A stretch of 64,000 nt of DNA, from contig JAAXIC010000031.1 in the NCBI GenBank assembly GCA_012270555.1, positions 59,350 through 123,349 of the forward strand, given 5' to 3'. Both the position numbers and the translations under genes were made by a program. The notes beneath the pieces were generated by a model that was not told the origin of the DNA, made no database searches, and saw only the letters and a program-made list of their open reading frames with translations. The number at the start of each line of letters is the position of its first letter. Positions within the stretch are counted from its first letter, which is position 1. The stretch is from Chloroflexota bacterium. Lineage in GTDB: Bacteria > Chloroflexota > UBA11872 > VXOZ01. Positions 1 to 9,088 of the stretch are shown here, in pieces.

Positions 1-1113
1 CTCGGCAGCCTCGCCAACCTGGCAAAGCTGGGGCTCGGCGGCAACCAGCATCTGATGGCGTGCATTCCGAAAGCCCTGCGCAAATTACGCGCAACCTCGC
101 CACAAGCTGCAATCAGCCTCAACGGTTTGGCGGACTGTACAGGGATGGAAATCATCCACGCCGCCAGCGAAGACCCTAAAATCTACAACCAAAACGTACT
201 CGTGCTACCGGTTGCGGAAGACATTACTGCAACGACTCTTGACGACATATTGCCAATTCGGGATTATGCGGTGCGCTTCTACAAGCACTTCCACGATGAC
301 TTTGACTTCCTGATCTTCGTTTCTAATCTGTACTGGTTCAACAGGTCTCCCGACTGGAAGATTGGCTATGGTGGCATTTACTATGGTGTAAGCAACGACG
401 TGCGGGGCATTGGCGAAAGTCTATTCTCCGACACTAGGCGGTGGGGATCAAAAGGCGCGCTCCAGGGAGTGATCCATGTTGCACTCGCAGGTGGTCTATA
501 TCCTACTGTCGCGCATGAGATCATGCATCGATGGGGAAATTCAATCGTGCCAACTGTAGACCCCGCACATTGGGGATTCAGCAGCGCGAACGGAGTAATT
601 GGTGGGTTTGACATTGCGGACCTCGTAGACCATGGCGGCGGCCGGCATACGGTCGGTGAGTTTGGCAGCGTCGCGCATGGCAATCCCACAAGACCCTACA
701 GCCCCATCGAACTGTACATAGCGGGCCTCATTCCGCCGGAGGAGGTCCCAGACCTGTGGGTGGCGGAAGACGGCGAATGGCTCGACGAACACACCGACGA
801 CGGCCATAGGCTGTTTACCGCAAGCAAGGTCAGGACATACACCATCGAGGACATCATAGCAATGAATGGAGTGCGGGTCCCCAATCACACGTTGTCTCAG
901 AAGGAGTTCCGCGCGGCGGTCATTCTCCTGATCGACGAGAACCACCCGCTATACAAGTGGCAGTTGGACAGGCTGAGCGACGCCTTTGAATCGTTCAGCC
1001 ACCCCGGCCCGAGCGCATTCTATGCGTACAGCTACGATACGTACAACTTCTGGGAAGCAACGGGCGGCAGGGCCACGATCACCATAGACGGCCTGTCGCG
1101 GTCTCTGAAATAA
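1..1113 (+). CDS. LRR-containing metalloprotease-like protein, 5' truncated by window edge
   Basis: The frame is open from base 1, so the start lies upstream of the window. The first translated residues (LGSLANLAKLGLGGN) and the following IPKALRKL read as one leucine-rich repeat. A globular domain of about 330 residues follows. It carries HEIMH (nt 514-528), the HExxH zinc-binding pattern of metallopeptidases, then an AHWGF segment that could supply a third ligand, and a YSPIELYIAGLIPPEE segment of the kind seen in secreted zinc proteases beside HExxH. Inference: a surface or secreted protease whose LRR part gives target binding. No peptidase family can be named with certainty. An ATG at nt 55 could be a false internal start; the LRR reading of nt 1-54 argues the gene begins earlier. 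Confidence 0.7.
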   Translation, partial: LGSLANLAKLGLGGNQHLMACIPKALRKLRATSPQAAISLNGLADCTGMEIIHAASEDPKIYNQNVLVLPVAEDITATTLDDILPIRDYAVRFYKHFHDDFDFLIFVSNLYWFNRSPDWKIGYGGIYYGVSNDVRGIGESLFSDTRRWGSKGALQGVIHVALAGGLYPTVAHEIMHRWGNSIVPTVDPAHWGFSSANGVIGGFDIADLVDHGGGRHTVGEFGSVAHGNPTRPYSPIELYIAGLIPPEEVPDLWVAEDGEWLDEHTDDGHRLFTASKVRTYTIEDIIAMNGVRVPNHTLSQKEFRAAVILLIDENHPLYKWQLDRLSDAFESFSHPGPSAFYAYSYDTYNFWEATGGRATITIDGLSRSLK

Positions 1114-1285
1114 GCTGTCCAGCAGCGTGACCACCGGAAGACTGACCTTGCGAGCGGATACGAATCTCTGCAATGCTCCAAGGACACGAGTACACTCCGC
1201 CGTTACACTATAGGCCCATCTGAACTTGATCCGTTTAGCTCCAACGCCCTGATCGCCACTGTCGTTGCTTTCATCGGTGATGCAG

Positions 1286-2491
1286 TCATTCCGCATTTGG
1301 TTCGTCTGGTTGGCCGTCCTCTTGGATGCGCAAGTTTTCCAGTTTCAGCAGTTGACGGTCCAGCGCGCGGCGGCGGGTGCCGGTGAGGGTGTCGAAGTCG
1401 TTGCTGAGGCGCTGGAAGTCGGCTTCCAGTTTTTCGAGCGCGTCGGCGTAGCGCGACCACTCTTTGGAGAACGCGCCCAGGAGGGTGAGCATCTCACCCG
1501 CAGTCTGCTGGAGGGAGAAGAACTCGGCCGCCTGGCGAATGACGCTGAGCACGCCGAAGAGACTGAAGGGCGAGCATAAGACCACGCGGCTCTCCAGGCT
1601 GTTCTCCAGGAGCGTGCTATCACGCTGGAGGATGAAGCCGTACACCTGCTCCAGCGGAATGAACAGTAAGGCGCACTCCACCGTGCCGGCTTCCGGGTCG
1701 ATATAGTCGCGTGAGGCTACCGCCTTCACGTGGCCGCGGACGTCGCGAATGAATTGCTGCTCGAATTGCTCTCGGTCGCTGTCCCCATCTGCTTCAATCG
1801 CTCGTAGGTAGTTATCGAGCGGGAACTTGACGTCCATATTGAGGTAGAGGTCTTTGGGCAGCGTGAAGGTGAAGTCAGGACGCGTTCCCGCCGCGGTTGT
1901 CTCCTGCTTGGTGTAATGGATATTGGGGAGCAGGCCGGCGGCGCGGAGCACGTCCTCGGCCATACGTTCGCCCCAAGCGCCGCGGGCGCGGCTGTTGGCA
2001 AGGGTTTCCCGCAGCGAATTGGTGGTTTCTGTAAGTAGCTTTGTCTGGTCGGCGGTATTGCGGATCTCCGTTGTCAAGGCGCTGAGCCGCTCTCCGCTCC
2101 GCGACTGCATGTCCGTCATGAGTGTGCGCACTTGTTCCAGAGTCGCGCCCATCTGATTAAGCTGTTGGTCGATCAGGCGCTTCTTGCTGTCGAGTTCCTG
2201 GGAGGTCTGCGTCTGCTGTGCGCCAAGCTGGCTCTGTGCGAGCTGCACCAGTTGACTTGTGCTCTGATTGAGCGCCTGTAAGGAGAGACTGCTGAACTGG
2301 TCGGCCATGTGGTTTAAGAGCGTCTGCACTTGCTCTTGCTGGGCCCGCTCCGTCTGCGCCCGCAGCCGCTCGCCAATAACCTCGGCAGTGCGCTTGCGCC
2401 ACAGGCCAAAGAGCGCAGCAAGCACAAGACCGAGGATCAGGCCCGCCACGCCGCCAATGATGAGTTCTGCGTAATCGGAAACGCTATCCAT
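1286..2491 (-). CDS. rmuC: RmuC family DNA recombination protein
   Basis: A 401-residue protein with one N-terminal membrane segment (about residues 10-32), a long coiled coil rich in Gln and Leu (about 35-170), then the RmuC nuclease-like domain with the segments RGAWGE, DFTFTLP and NMDVKFPLDNY. This layout and length fit RmuC, which in E. coli limits inversions at short inverted repeats; the fold is related to restriction-type endonucleases. The C-terminal tail beyond residue 370 is polar and probably disordered. The gene stands alone: downstream lies the convergent end of the LRR protease gene, upstream is the SDR gene with about 210 bases between. No clear Shine-Dalgarno sequence precedes the ATG. 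The family assignment is firm; the biochemical activity is known only poorly for the family. Confidence 0.88.
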   Translation of the reverse strand: MDSVSDYAELIIGGVAGLILGLVLAALFGLWRKRTAEVIGERLRAQTERAQQEQVQTLLNHMADQFSSLSLQALNQSTSQLVQLAQSQLGAQQTQTSQELDSKKRLIDQQLNQMGATLEQVRTLMTDMQSRSGERLSALTTEIRNTADQTKLLTETTNSLRETLANSRARGAWGERMAEDVLRAAGLLPNIHYTKQETTAAGTRPDFTFTLPKDLYLNMDVKFPLDNYLRAIEADGDSDREQFEQQFIRDVRGHVKAVASRDYIDPEAGTVECALLFIPLEQVYGFILQRDSTLLENSLESRVVLCSPFSLFGVLSVIRQAAEFFSLQQTAGEMLTLLGAFSKEWSRYADALEKLEADFQRLSNDFDTLTGTRRRALDRQLLKLENLRIQEDGQPDEPNAE

Positions 2492-2604
2492 AGCAATATC
2501 CCGGTGGGAAGTGGGATTGTCCCCTCTCCTGCTGGAGGCCTTTGCGTAACTGCTCTAACCAGTTGGCATCGGGCGGAATTGGCACGCGTTTCCCCTCACC
2601 CCGA

Positions 2605-2624
2605 CCCTCTCCCCAGTGAGAGGG
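2605..2624. repeat. Intergenic hairpin CCCTCTC/GAGAGGG
   Basis: Between rmuC and the SDR gene (2492-2700) the sequence holds a C/T-rich stretch with a 7-bp inverted repeat, CCCTCTC at 2605-2611 and GAGAGGG at 2618-2624. A second CCTCTC...GAGAGG pair follows at about 2642-2672. This style of sequence is often dispersed in bacterial genomes as a REP-like element. Only this copy is clear here, so the repeat claim is inference. Confidence 0.4.
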
Positions 2625-2700
2625 AGCCGCAACTGCGAGATCCTCTCACCTGGCCCTTTTCACATAGAGAGGGAGGTATGCGTGCGCCCGATTGGGCGTG

Positions 2701-3495
2701 TCATGCCAGGCCCCGGCGCGCTCCGGCGTCGATGTCGATAGATGTGCCCGTGATCATAGCTGCCTGTTCCGAGACCAGGAACGTCACCAGATTGGCTACA
2801 TCTGCCGGCAGCGTCACACGCCCTAACGGGTTTGGAGCGCGCATCTCAGCCGCCGCTTGTTGCGCCGGAACGCCCCGCAACCGCTCGGTCTGTGCGGCCA
2901 TGTCGTCAATCAGGCCGGTTTCCGTGAGGCCGGGGTTGACCATGACGATGCGGATGCGGTCCTGGGCGACCTCATCGGCAAACGTCTTGGTGAATGCCAA
3001 GAGACCGGCGTTCATCACGCTGGCGATGGCCAGCCGCGTCGAGGGATCGTGGGCGGAACCGCCGCCGATGAGCACAATTGCGCCGCCCCCATTCCGGCGC
3101 ATATAGGGCACCGCCTCCCGCGCGCAGCGAATGTAGCCAAGCAGCTTGAGACGGATTTGCTCCTCCCAGGCCGCGTCCGGTACGTCCAAGGTGCCGCCGA
3201 CAGTGCCGCCGCCCGCACAGGCCACCACGATGTCCAGCCGACCCAACGCCGAATCTGCCCTACGCAGCCCGGCCTGAATCTCGCTTAGTTGCGTTACGTC
3301 GGTGGCAATACCGATGGCGCGACGGCCGGTATCGCGCGCAATGGCGTCGGCGGTCTTGCTCAAGTCGCCGGACGTGCGCGCTAGGAGAGCCACGTCGGCG
3401 CCCAGACCGGCCAGAGCGCGACCAATCGCTCTGCCTATCCCGCGGCTACCGCCGGTCACTACGGCTACACGGTCCTCAAGGGCAGGCGATCCCAT
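2701..3495 (-). CDS. SDR family protein, atypical active site
   Basis: A 264-residue Rossmann protein of short-chain dehydrogenase/reductase length. The N-terminal dinucleotide motif TGGSRGIG (residues 14-21) and the CAGGG segment (about 93-97, NNAG position) are present. At the catalytic site the family expects Ser, then Tyr-x3-Lys. Here the Ser (GGGSAHD) is present, but the YxxxK segment reads AIASVMNAGLLAF, so the Tyr and Lys positions appear to be Ala and Asn. The protein may therefore bind NAD(P)H without classical SDR catalysis, or belong to a divergent SDR branch. The ATG has a good ribosome site (AGGAGA). It stands alone, divergent from the efflux operon. Confidence 0.82.
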   Translation of the reverse strand: MGSPALEDRVAVVTGGSRGIGRAIGRALAGLGADVALLARTSGDLSKTADAIARDTGRRAIGIATDVTQLSEIQAGLRRADSALGRLDIVVACAGGGTVGGTLDVPDAAWEEQIRLKLLGYIRCAREAVPYMRRNGGGAIVLIGGGSAHDPSTRLAIASVMNAGLLAFTKTFADEVAQDRIRIVMVNPGLTETGLIDDMAAQTERLRGVPAQQAAAEMRAPNPLGRVTLPADVANLVTFLVSEQAAMITGTSIDIDAGARRGLA

Positions 3496-3621
3496 GTGAC
3501 TTCTCCTGGATTCGCAGCGTGGGGCAAACGATACTCTGTATTGAAACTACTTGGCTAAGCATGTTCATGTTGTAATTGTCAAAGATAATCCGTTAAGAAT
3601 ATCACGTAAATCAAGTTGTTC

Positions 3622-3685
3622 TTGCAAATATTCAATCCATACTCTATACTTTACGGAAAGAACGCGCTTGCTCAGTGTGAGCAAG
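3622..3685 (+). promoter_or_regulatory. Candidate promoter plus operator dyad of the efflux operon
   Basis: TTGCAA (3622-3627), a 17-base spacer and TATACT (3645-3650) form a good sigma-70-type promoter. A perfect 8-bp dyad, CTTGCTCA (3667-3674), gtg, TGAGCAAG (3678-3685), lies just past the predicted transcription start. This is where a repressor of an efflux operon would bind; the repressor gene is not adjacent. The stretch 3496-3898 holds nothing else I can support except a roughly 240-base leader before the GTG start, with a weak GACGCTT/AAGCGTC hairpin near 3810-3832. Confidence 0.5.
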
Positions 3686-3898
3686 TAATGAGGATTTTGG
3701 CAGAGGCTAGGAGTGTGATTCCTCGTAACCGTCGTGGGTCTTCCTAGAAACCTCTTGGGTGAGATTGATACAATGGGTTTAGCGTAGCATATTCTCCCTT
3801 GGTTATTCTTGACGCTTGGATGCGCAAAGCGTCGGGCACGACCGCACGCATACAAAAACCCAAGTCTTCTTTGTAGCTGAAGGGATGGAGAGAAAGCA

Positions 3899-5914
3899 GT
3901 GGTCAGATGGCAGAAGATCGCTCTGCTGATCGTTATCGTGGCAGCGCTCATTATCGCTGGCAGGTTCGTCGTATTCCCGCGCCTCACCGGATCTTCCGGT
4001 GATGCCGCAGTAATCCAAGAGACGGAGTTCGTGACGGTAAGCCGGGGGACGATCATGACCACGGTCAACGCCTCCGGTAGCATTGTGTACCCGGAGCAAG
4101 TGGGTCTCGGTTTCTCCACGTCGGCGGATCTGCGTGAGATTTTCGTCGCTGTCGGGGATGAGGTGGCAGAGGGCACCCCGCTGGCTTCTATAGACGACAT
4201 CGACCTCCGGCTGATGGTGCAGGAAAAAGCAGCGGATTTGCGGACCGCCGAGGTGAACTTGGAGAGGCTGGAGAGAACACGGCCTGAAGACATCCGGGCG
4301 GCAGAGCTTGCGGTTGCCGACGCTGAAACCAAGCTTGCCGAGCTACTGGATGGCCCGTCGCAAACCGAAATCAACGACGCGGAAACAGCCGTGATTAGCG
4401 CTGAAGTTGCCTACGACAGAGCCCTGAAGGCGCTTGCGGCTCTGCGCAGTCCCGAGGAAAGCGACATCGCGGCAGCCCGCAACGAGGTCAAGAACGCGGA
4501 AGCCGCCCTGGCGGCAGCGCAGGAGAATCTGGATGCGCTGCGCGCCGGCGGCAGCGAGGCCAGGATCCAAGCGGCCGCCAATGCGCTCCTCATAGCGCAG
4601 AATCAGTACCATGATGAGCGTGAGCGCATAAAGGAAGGGATCGAGAATCTCGTCGAAGAGCTGGAAGACCCGGAAGAACGCGCGGAAAACCAATACGACA
4701 ACATAAAGGAGGAGATTGAGAGTCTCGTCACAGAGTTGGCAAACGCGGAAAGGGAGCTGAAAAGCGCCAAAGAAGCGCATGAAGCGATCGATAGCTCCTC
4801 GACCCGGAGCAAACTAGAGGATGCGCAGGAGGACTACGATAAGATAAGGGAGGAAGCGAAGGAAAAGGTAGATGAGTTGGTTCTGCAACTCTTGCCAAAC
4901 CCGCCGAGAGGCACGAAGGCGGGAGAACTCCTCGGTGCGATGAGAGAGGCGCAGCATTCGTACGACAGCGCCCGTGTATCGGTTACGGATGATGATCAGG
5001 CCGCCCAGCGCAACGTGGAAAGCGCCGTGCGGACCCTCACGGCCGCGCAGGATAAGCTCGCAGCCTTGCTCAACCCGTCACCGGAAGACATTACAGCCGC
5101 CGAAAGAGAGGCGCAAAGCGCCCGGTTAAGCTTAGAAAACGCCCAGCGCAAGCGGGACGAAATCCTGGAGGGGCCAAAGAGCGAGGACGTCGCCAGGGCG
5201 CGCAACGAACTGGAACTCAAGCGCCTGGACCTGCAGGATAAGCGCACCGGCGCCAGCGCCCAAGACCTGGAACTGGAACGGCTGAAGGTAGAGCGGGCGC
5301 AGCGGAGCCTGGAAACGGCTCAACAGGACCTGGCGGACGCCACCTTGCGCGCGCCATTTGCCGGAGTGGTGGCGACAGTGGAGGGCACCGTCGGCCAAGA
5401 GCCGGATGCCGTTGTCGTTACTCTGGTGCGCACGGAGCGGGTTGAAATGCACGCCCGGGTGGACGAGGCGGACGTGGGGTTCGTGGCGAAAGGGCAGCCG
5501 GTGGTCGTTACCACGTATGCATCCCCCGACGTCGATATTCCCGGCGCGGTGGAAACCATCTCGCCCATTTCCACCACGGAGCAGGGCGTCGTGCTCTTTC
5601 CGATTACCATCCGTCTGGAACCTGGCGACCAGCGTTTGCGCGGCGGTCTCTCGGCTAACGCTCTGATAGAGGTGTCGAGCCGCGAGAACGTCCTGCTAGT
5701 GCCGAATCGGGCAATACGGCGTGAAGGCGAGGATCGGGTGGTCTACGTACGGCAGGAGGGAGATGCGCTGGAGCGGCGCGTCGTTGAGATCGGCGTGCGG
5801 GGCAGCGAAGTCTCTGAAATCTTGAGCGGCATCAGTGAAGGGGAAGAGGTCGCCGTGACGTTGCGGGCGGGCGGCAGCATTGGCGGTGGCCCCGTGGACA
5901 TCCGCACGCGGTAG
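3899..5914 (+). CDS. HlyD/MacA-like efflux adaptor with very long coiled coil
   Basis: A 671-residue periplasmic-adaptor-type protein. It has an N-terminal membrane anchor (residues 7-25), a first half-lipoyl segment (about 45-95, ending DEVAEGTPLASIDD), a very long helical region rich in Ala, Glu, Arg and Lys (about 100-470), then the returning lipoyl half (LRAPFAGVVATVEGTVGQ), a beta-barrel part and a membrane-proximal domain (VPNRAIRREGEDRVVYV). Adaptors of this class link an inner-membrane ABC or RND pump to the outside; usual length is 350-450, so the hairpin is unusually expanded. The start is GTG at 3899, preceded by a GGAGAG ribosome site. It is the first gene of a three-gene operon with a MacB-like ATPase and permease, which supports a role in export of drugs, peptides or lipids. 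Confidence 0.88.
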   Translation: MVRWQKIALLIVIVAALIIAGRFVVFPRLTGSSGDAAVIQETEFVTVSRGTIMTTVNASGSIVYPEQVGLGFSTSADLREIFVAVGDEVAEGTPLASIDDIDLRLMVQEKAADLRTAEVNLERLERTRPEDIRAAELAVADAETKLAELLDGPSQTEINDAETAVISAEVAYDRALKALAALRSPEESDIAAARNEVKNAEAALAAAQENLDALRAGGSEARIQAAANALLIAQNQYHDERERIKEGIENLVEELEDPEERAENQYDNIKEEIESLVTELANAERELKSAKEAHEAIDSSSTRSKLEDAQEDYDKIREEAKEKVDELVLQLLPNPPRGTKAGELLGAMREAQHSYDSARVSVTDDDQAAQRNVESAVRTLTAAQDKLAALLNPSPEDITAAEREAQSARLSLENAQRKRDEILEGPKSEDVARARNELELKRLDLQDKRTGASAQDLELERLKVERAQRSLETAQQDLADATLRAPFAGVVATVEGTVGQEPDAVVVTLVRTERVEMHARVDEADVGFVAKGQPVVVTTYASPDVDIPGAVETISPISTTEQGVVLFPITIRLEPGDQRLRGGLSANALIEVSSRENVLLVPNRAIRREGEDRVVYVRQEGDALERRVVEIGVRGSEVSEILSGISEGEEVAVTLRAGGSIGGGPVDIRTR

Positions 5915-5979
5915 CGTGATGTGAGATCGCAACTCGGATCAACTATGGCTTGTCACATATCAATAGGGCGGGGCATTCC

Positions 5980-6936
5980 ATGCGCGAGAGCGTAATCGAA
6001 ACAACAGACCTCAGGAAGACCTACGTGATGGGCGATTCTGAGATTCATGCCCTCGACGGTGTTTCGCTTCACGTTGAGCGGGGGGAATTACTGGCGATCA
6101 CGGGGCCTTCCGGTTCCGGTAAGTCCACGCTCATGAATATCTTAGGCTGTTTGGACCGCCCGGACGCCGGCGACTACCTGCTGGATGGCGAAGATGTAGC
6201 CACACTTGATGACAATCGCTTGGCTGAGATACGCAACCGCAAGATTGGGTTCGTCTTCCAGTCCTTCAATTTGCTGCCGCGCGTGAGCGCGTTGGAGCAA
6301 GTAGAGCTTCCGTTGCTCTACGGCGGCGGGAATACGCGAAGCCACTCCGCGAAGCGGTCTTACCAAGGAACCGAGTCGACACTCCGCACGGGCAACAAGA
6401 CGCCCGAATTATCCGGGGCCCAGCAACGGGTTGCGGTCGCGCGGGATCTGTTGCTTCAGAGAGGCGGCGCCGAGTGGCGTAACCGCGCGCGGGAGGCTCT
6501 GGTTGCCGTGGGCCTGGAAGACCGCATGTCTCACAAGCCGACGGAGCTTTCCGGCGGTCAGCAGCAGCGTGTCGCCATCGCCCGCGCCTTGGTAACCGAC
6601 CCTGCTATCATTCTGGCAGACGAGCCGACCGGAAACTTAGATTCGCGCACCAGCGAAGAACTCATGGCGCTGCTCTTGCGGCTCAATGCCGACCGCGGGA
6701 TTACGGTGGTCTTCATCACCCACGAGGAAGAGATCGCGCGCCGCACCAACCGCATTATCCGCATGCGCGATGGCCGCGTTGCCGCTGAGGAGCGCGGTGA
6801 GATGAGCGGCAGTGCACTCTCCCCGGTGGGGGCAGAAGCGGATCGCGCACCCAGCGGTTCCTTGAGACGCGCCGAACCATCGTCCGACCAGCGAACGGCG
6901 CGGCCAGCGTCGCGTCCTGATGAGGCAAAGCCGTGA
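5980..6936 (+). CDS. MacB/LolD-type ABC ATPase with extra degenerate signature motif
   Basis: ATP-binding subunit of the efflux operon. In numbering from ATG 5980: Walker [10 protein letters not shown] (about 42-50), Q-loop Gln (about 94), signature LSGGQQQ (about 190-196), Walker B ILADEP (about 211-216) and H-loop His after VVFIT. Between Q-loop and signature there is an insertion of about 45 residues (nt 6325-6468) that contains [16 protein letters not shown], a second imperfect copy of the signature and following helix. The C-terminal tail of about 50 residues is polar and extra. An upstream in-frame TTG at 5950 would add ten residues; ATG 5980 fits the family better. The stop overlaps the start of the permease gene (GTGA), a sign of coupled translation. 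Confidence 0.88.
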   Translation: MRESVIETTDLRKTYVMGDSEIHALDGVSLHVERGELLAITGPSGSGKSTLMNILGCLDRPDAGDYLLDGEDVATLDDNRLAEIRNRKIGFVFQSFNLLPRVSALEQVELPLLYGGGNTRSHSAKRSYQGTESTLRTGNKTPELSGAQQRVAVARDLLLQRGGAEWRNRAREALVAVGLEDRMSHKPTELSGGQQQRVAIARALVTDPAIILADEPTGNLDSRTSEELMALLLRLNADRGITVVFITHEEEIARRTNRIIRMRDGRVAAEERGEMSGSALSPVGAEADRAPSGSLRRAEPSSDQRTARPASRPDEAKP

Positions 6937-8189
6937 ATTTTGCGACATTGAAAGTGGCAATCAGCGCGCTGGCTGCCAACAAGCTGCGCACCAGCTTGAC
7001 GCTACTTGGCATGATCATCGGCGTGGCCTCGGTTACGGCGCTGATGTCCATCGGGCGGGGGGTGGAGAGGCAAATTACGACTGAGTTGCAAGCAGCCGGT
7101 ACAAATGTCCTTTTCATTTTCAGCGGGCGTCCCGGCGGTTCCGATAGCGACGATCCCATCGTGCCGCTGACGTACGAAGATGCGCTCGCACTTGAAGAGT
7201 TGAAGTGGGATGGAACAGTAATAGAGATCGCCGCGGAAGGAAGCAGCCGCAGCATGGCTGTTGTGGCCCAAGGCAGAGATTCCCAAGCCTCAATTCGCGG
7301 CGTAACCGCAAGCTACATTTCAGTGAACAATTATGAATTGGCTTACGGTCAGCCTCTTACGGAAACAGACTTGAACTCCCGGGCGTTAGTTGCCGTATTG
7401 GGCTCGAATGTCGCCGCAGACTTGTTCCCAATTGATGATCCGATCGATCAGAATATTCGCGCCGAAAACCTGCGGCTGCGCGTGATTGGCGTGCTGGAAG
7501 AACAGGGCAGCGGCGCTTTCGGTCAAAGTGCCGACGACATGGTGCTGATACCCATCACGACCGCCCACGCCCGCCTGAGCAGATTTGTGACTGCGCGCGG
7601 TGGACAGCCCATCAATACGATCAGCGTTGAGTTGCCGGATGAGCGGGAAGAGACAATCGACGTGGGGGCGGCCGGCATCCGGCAGATTCTGCGCGAACGC
7701 CATGAAATCCCCGAGGAAGAGGACGACGACTTTATCATCATGAGCCCCAAGGACCTTATCGAGGCGGTGAGCGCCGCCCTGGGCGTCTTTACCCTGTTCT
7801 TAGGCGCGATTGCCGGCATCTCCTTGTTGGTGGGTGGCATTGGCATCATGAACATCATGCTCGTATCCGTCACCGAACGCACGCGCGAGATTGGCATCCG
7901 CAAGGCAGTGGGCGCAAAGCGACGGGACATTCTCATCCAGTTTCTTGTCGAGAGCGTGGTGGTGAGCGTGCTCGGGGGTCTGCTTGGAATCTTGCTTGGC
8001 GCTTTGATTTCGTTCGGTATTGCACAGATTCCACTGGGTGACGATGGCGAGGGACTTCAGACTGCGGTCACGCTCGATATAGTCTTGCTTGCCGTAAGCG
8101 TTGCGGCGTCGGTGGGCATCTTCTTCGGTATCTATCCGGCCAATCGCGCGGCACGCCTTGATCCCATTCAGGCCCTGCGCTACGAATAA
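6933..8189 (+). CDS. MacB/FtsX-type ABC permease
   Basis: A 418-residue permease of the MacB class: N-terminal membrane segment ([20 protein letters not shown] region), a large extracytoplasmic domain (about residues 45-270), then three membrane segments, with the conserved [25 protein letters not shown] stretch following the second. The C-terminus ends [15 protein letters not shown], the classic end of this family (pattern PxxALRxE). It starts with GTG overlapping the ATPase stop by four bases. With the adaptor and the ATPase it forms a complete tripartite-type export operon; no outer-membrane channel gene is present, which would fit either a monoderm cell or use of a shared channel elsewhere. 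Substrate unknown. Confidence 0.92.
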   Translation: MNFATLKVAISALAANKLRTSLTLLGMIIGVASVTALMSIGRGVERQITTELQAAGTNVLFIFSGRPGGSDSDDPIVPLTYEDALALEELKWDGTVIEIAAEGSSRSMAVVAQGRDSQASIRGVTASYISVNNYELAYGQPLTETDLNSRALVAVLGSNVAADLFPIDDPIDQNIRAENLRLRVIGVLEEQGSGAFGQSADDMVLIPITTAHARLSRFVTARGGQPINTISVELPDEREETIDVGAAGIRQILRERHEIPEEEDDDFIIMSPKDLIEAVSAALGVFTLFLGAIAGISLLVGGIGIMNIMLVSVTERTREIGIRKAVGAKRRDILIQFLVESVVVSVLGGLLGILLGALISFGIAQIPLGDDGEGLQTAVTLDIVLLAVSVAASVGIFFGIYPANRAARLDPIQALRYE

Positions 8190-8285
8190 GACCGCAAAGC
8201 GCGGCGTGGACGCGTGAAGGCACGGAGCAGGGCTATTTCTCTACGAGAGGCACTTTTCCCGGACTGCTGCTGAGGAGGGACCGGC

Positions 8286-8897
8286 ATGAAACAAGAATCG
8301 TCGTACGACGAGCGGTACGCTGCCGAGGAGTACTATTGGGGCGCGAAACCGTCTGCAATCTGCCAACGCGTTCTGCAACTATTGCCGCCGGAGCGACCGC
8401 TATCGCTGCTCGATATTGGCTGCGGGGAGGGCAGGAATGCCGTCTACTTTGCACGCAACGGCTACGGCGTCACGGCGTTCGATCTCTCAGCAGCGGGGGT
8501 GGCGAAGACAGAGCGTTTAGCCGAAATGGCGGAGGCGCCAATCACGGTCCTTCAGGCAGACATGAATGAGCATAGACTGGGGCAGGACTTCGACATCCTC
8601 TTCTCAACGGGTGTCTTCCACCTCATTCCCCGAACGCTGAGAGAAGAGATCTTCGGTCATTACAAGCAGCATACGAACCTTGGCGGTCTGAATGTCTTCT
8701 CAGTCTTTGTTCGCAAGCCCTTCATCGGTAAAGCGCCGGACAGCGATCCCGGCGCGGAGCCTTGGTTGTCGGGAGAACTCCTCACGCCCTACCACGACTG
8801 GAAGATCGAATACTGCACCGAAGAGATCTTCGATTGTATGTCCGGCGGCATTCCCCATCAGCACGCGATGAGCCGGATGATTGCGCGGAAGGTATAA
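8286..8897 (+). CDS. Class I SAM-dependent methyltransferase, TehB-like
   Basis: A 203-residue methyltransferase. The SAM-binding motif I is LLDIGCGEGRNAVYFA (about residues 40-55), with the acidic motif II residue in VTAFDLS and motif III near LQADMN. The arrangement CGEGRNAVYFARNGYxVTAFDLS resembles tellurite-resistance TehB and related small-molecule thiol or metalloid methyltransferases, but also many uncharacterised enzymes. A strong ribosome site (GAGGAGGGA) stands before the ATG. It lies about 95 bases after the efflux permease on the same strand, so it may be read from the same transcript; no terminator is evident between them. Substrate cannot be told from sequence. Confidence 0.8.
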   Translation: MKQESSYDERYAAEEYYWGAKPSAICQRVLQLLPPERPLSLLDIGCGEGRNAVYFARNGYGVTAFDLSAAGVAKTERLAEMAEAPITVLQADMNEHRLGQDFDILFSTGVFHLIPRTLREEIFGHYKQHTNLGGLNVFSVFVRKPFIGKAPDSDPGAEPWLSGELLTPYHDWKIEYCTEEIFDCMSGGIPHQHAMSRMIARKV

Positions 8898-8991
8898 CAC
8901 GAGTGTTACATGCTTCGCGTAAGAGCTGCGCGACCGCTCATTGCTTCTTCTTTTCCCCTGCTTGCCCAATTGAGTGCTGTTACATCCGGTA

Positions 8992-9012
8992 GCGCAGGTT
9001 TCAAACCTGCGC
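8992..9012. repeat. Palindromic repeat-like hairpin between convergent genes
   Basis: GCGCAGGTTT (8992-9001), c, AAACCTGCGC (9003-9012) is a perfect 10-bp dyad with a one-base centre. It lies between the convergent methyltransferase and ABC permease genes. It may act as a bidirectional terminator in RNA or be a copy of a dispersed palindrome; no T-run follows on either side. Confidence 0.5.
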
Positions 9013-9088
9013 CCACCTGTCGGTAGGGGCATCCTTGTGATTGCCCTAGCGTATGCGGCACCATTGCCGGTTGTTGGCATCCTTTCCC

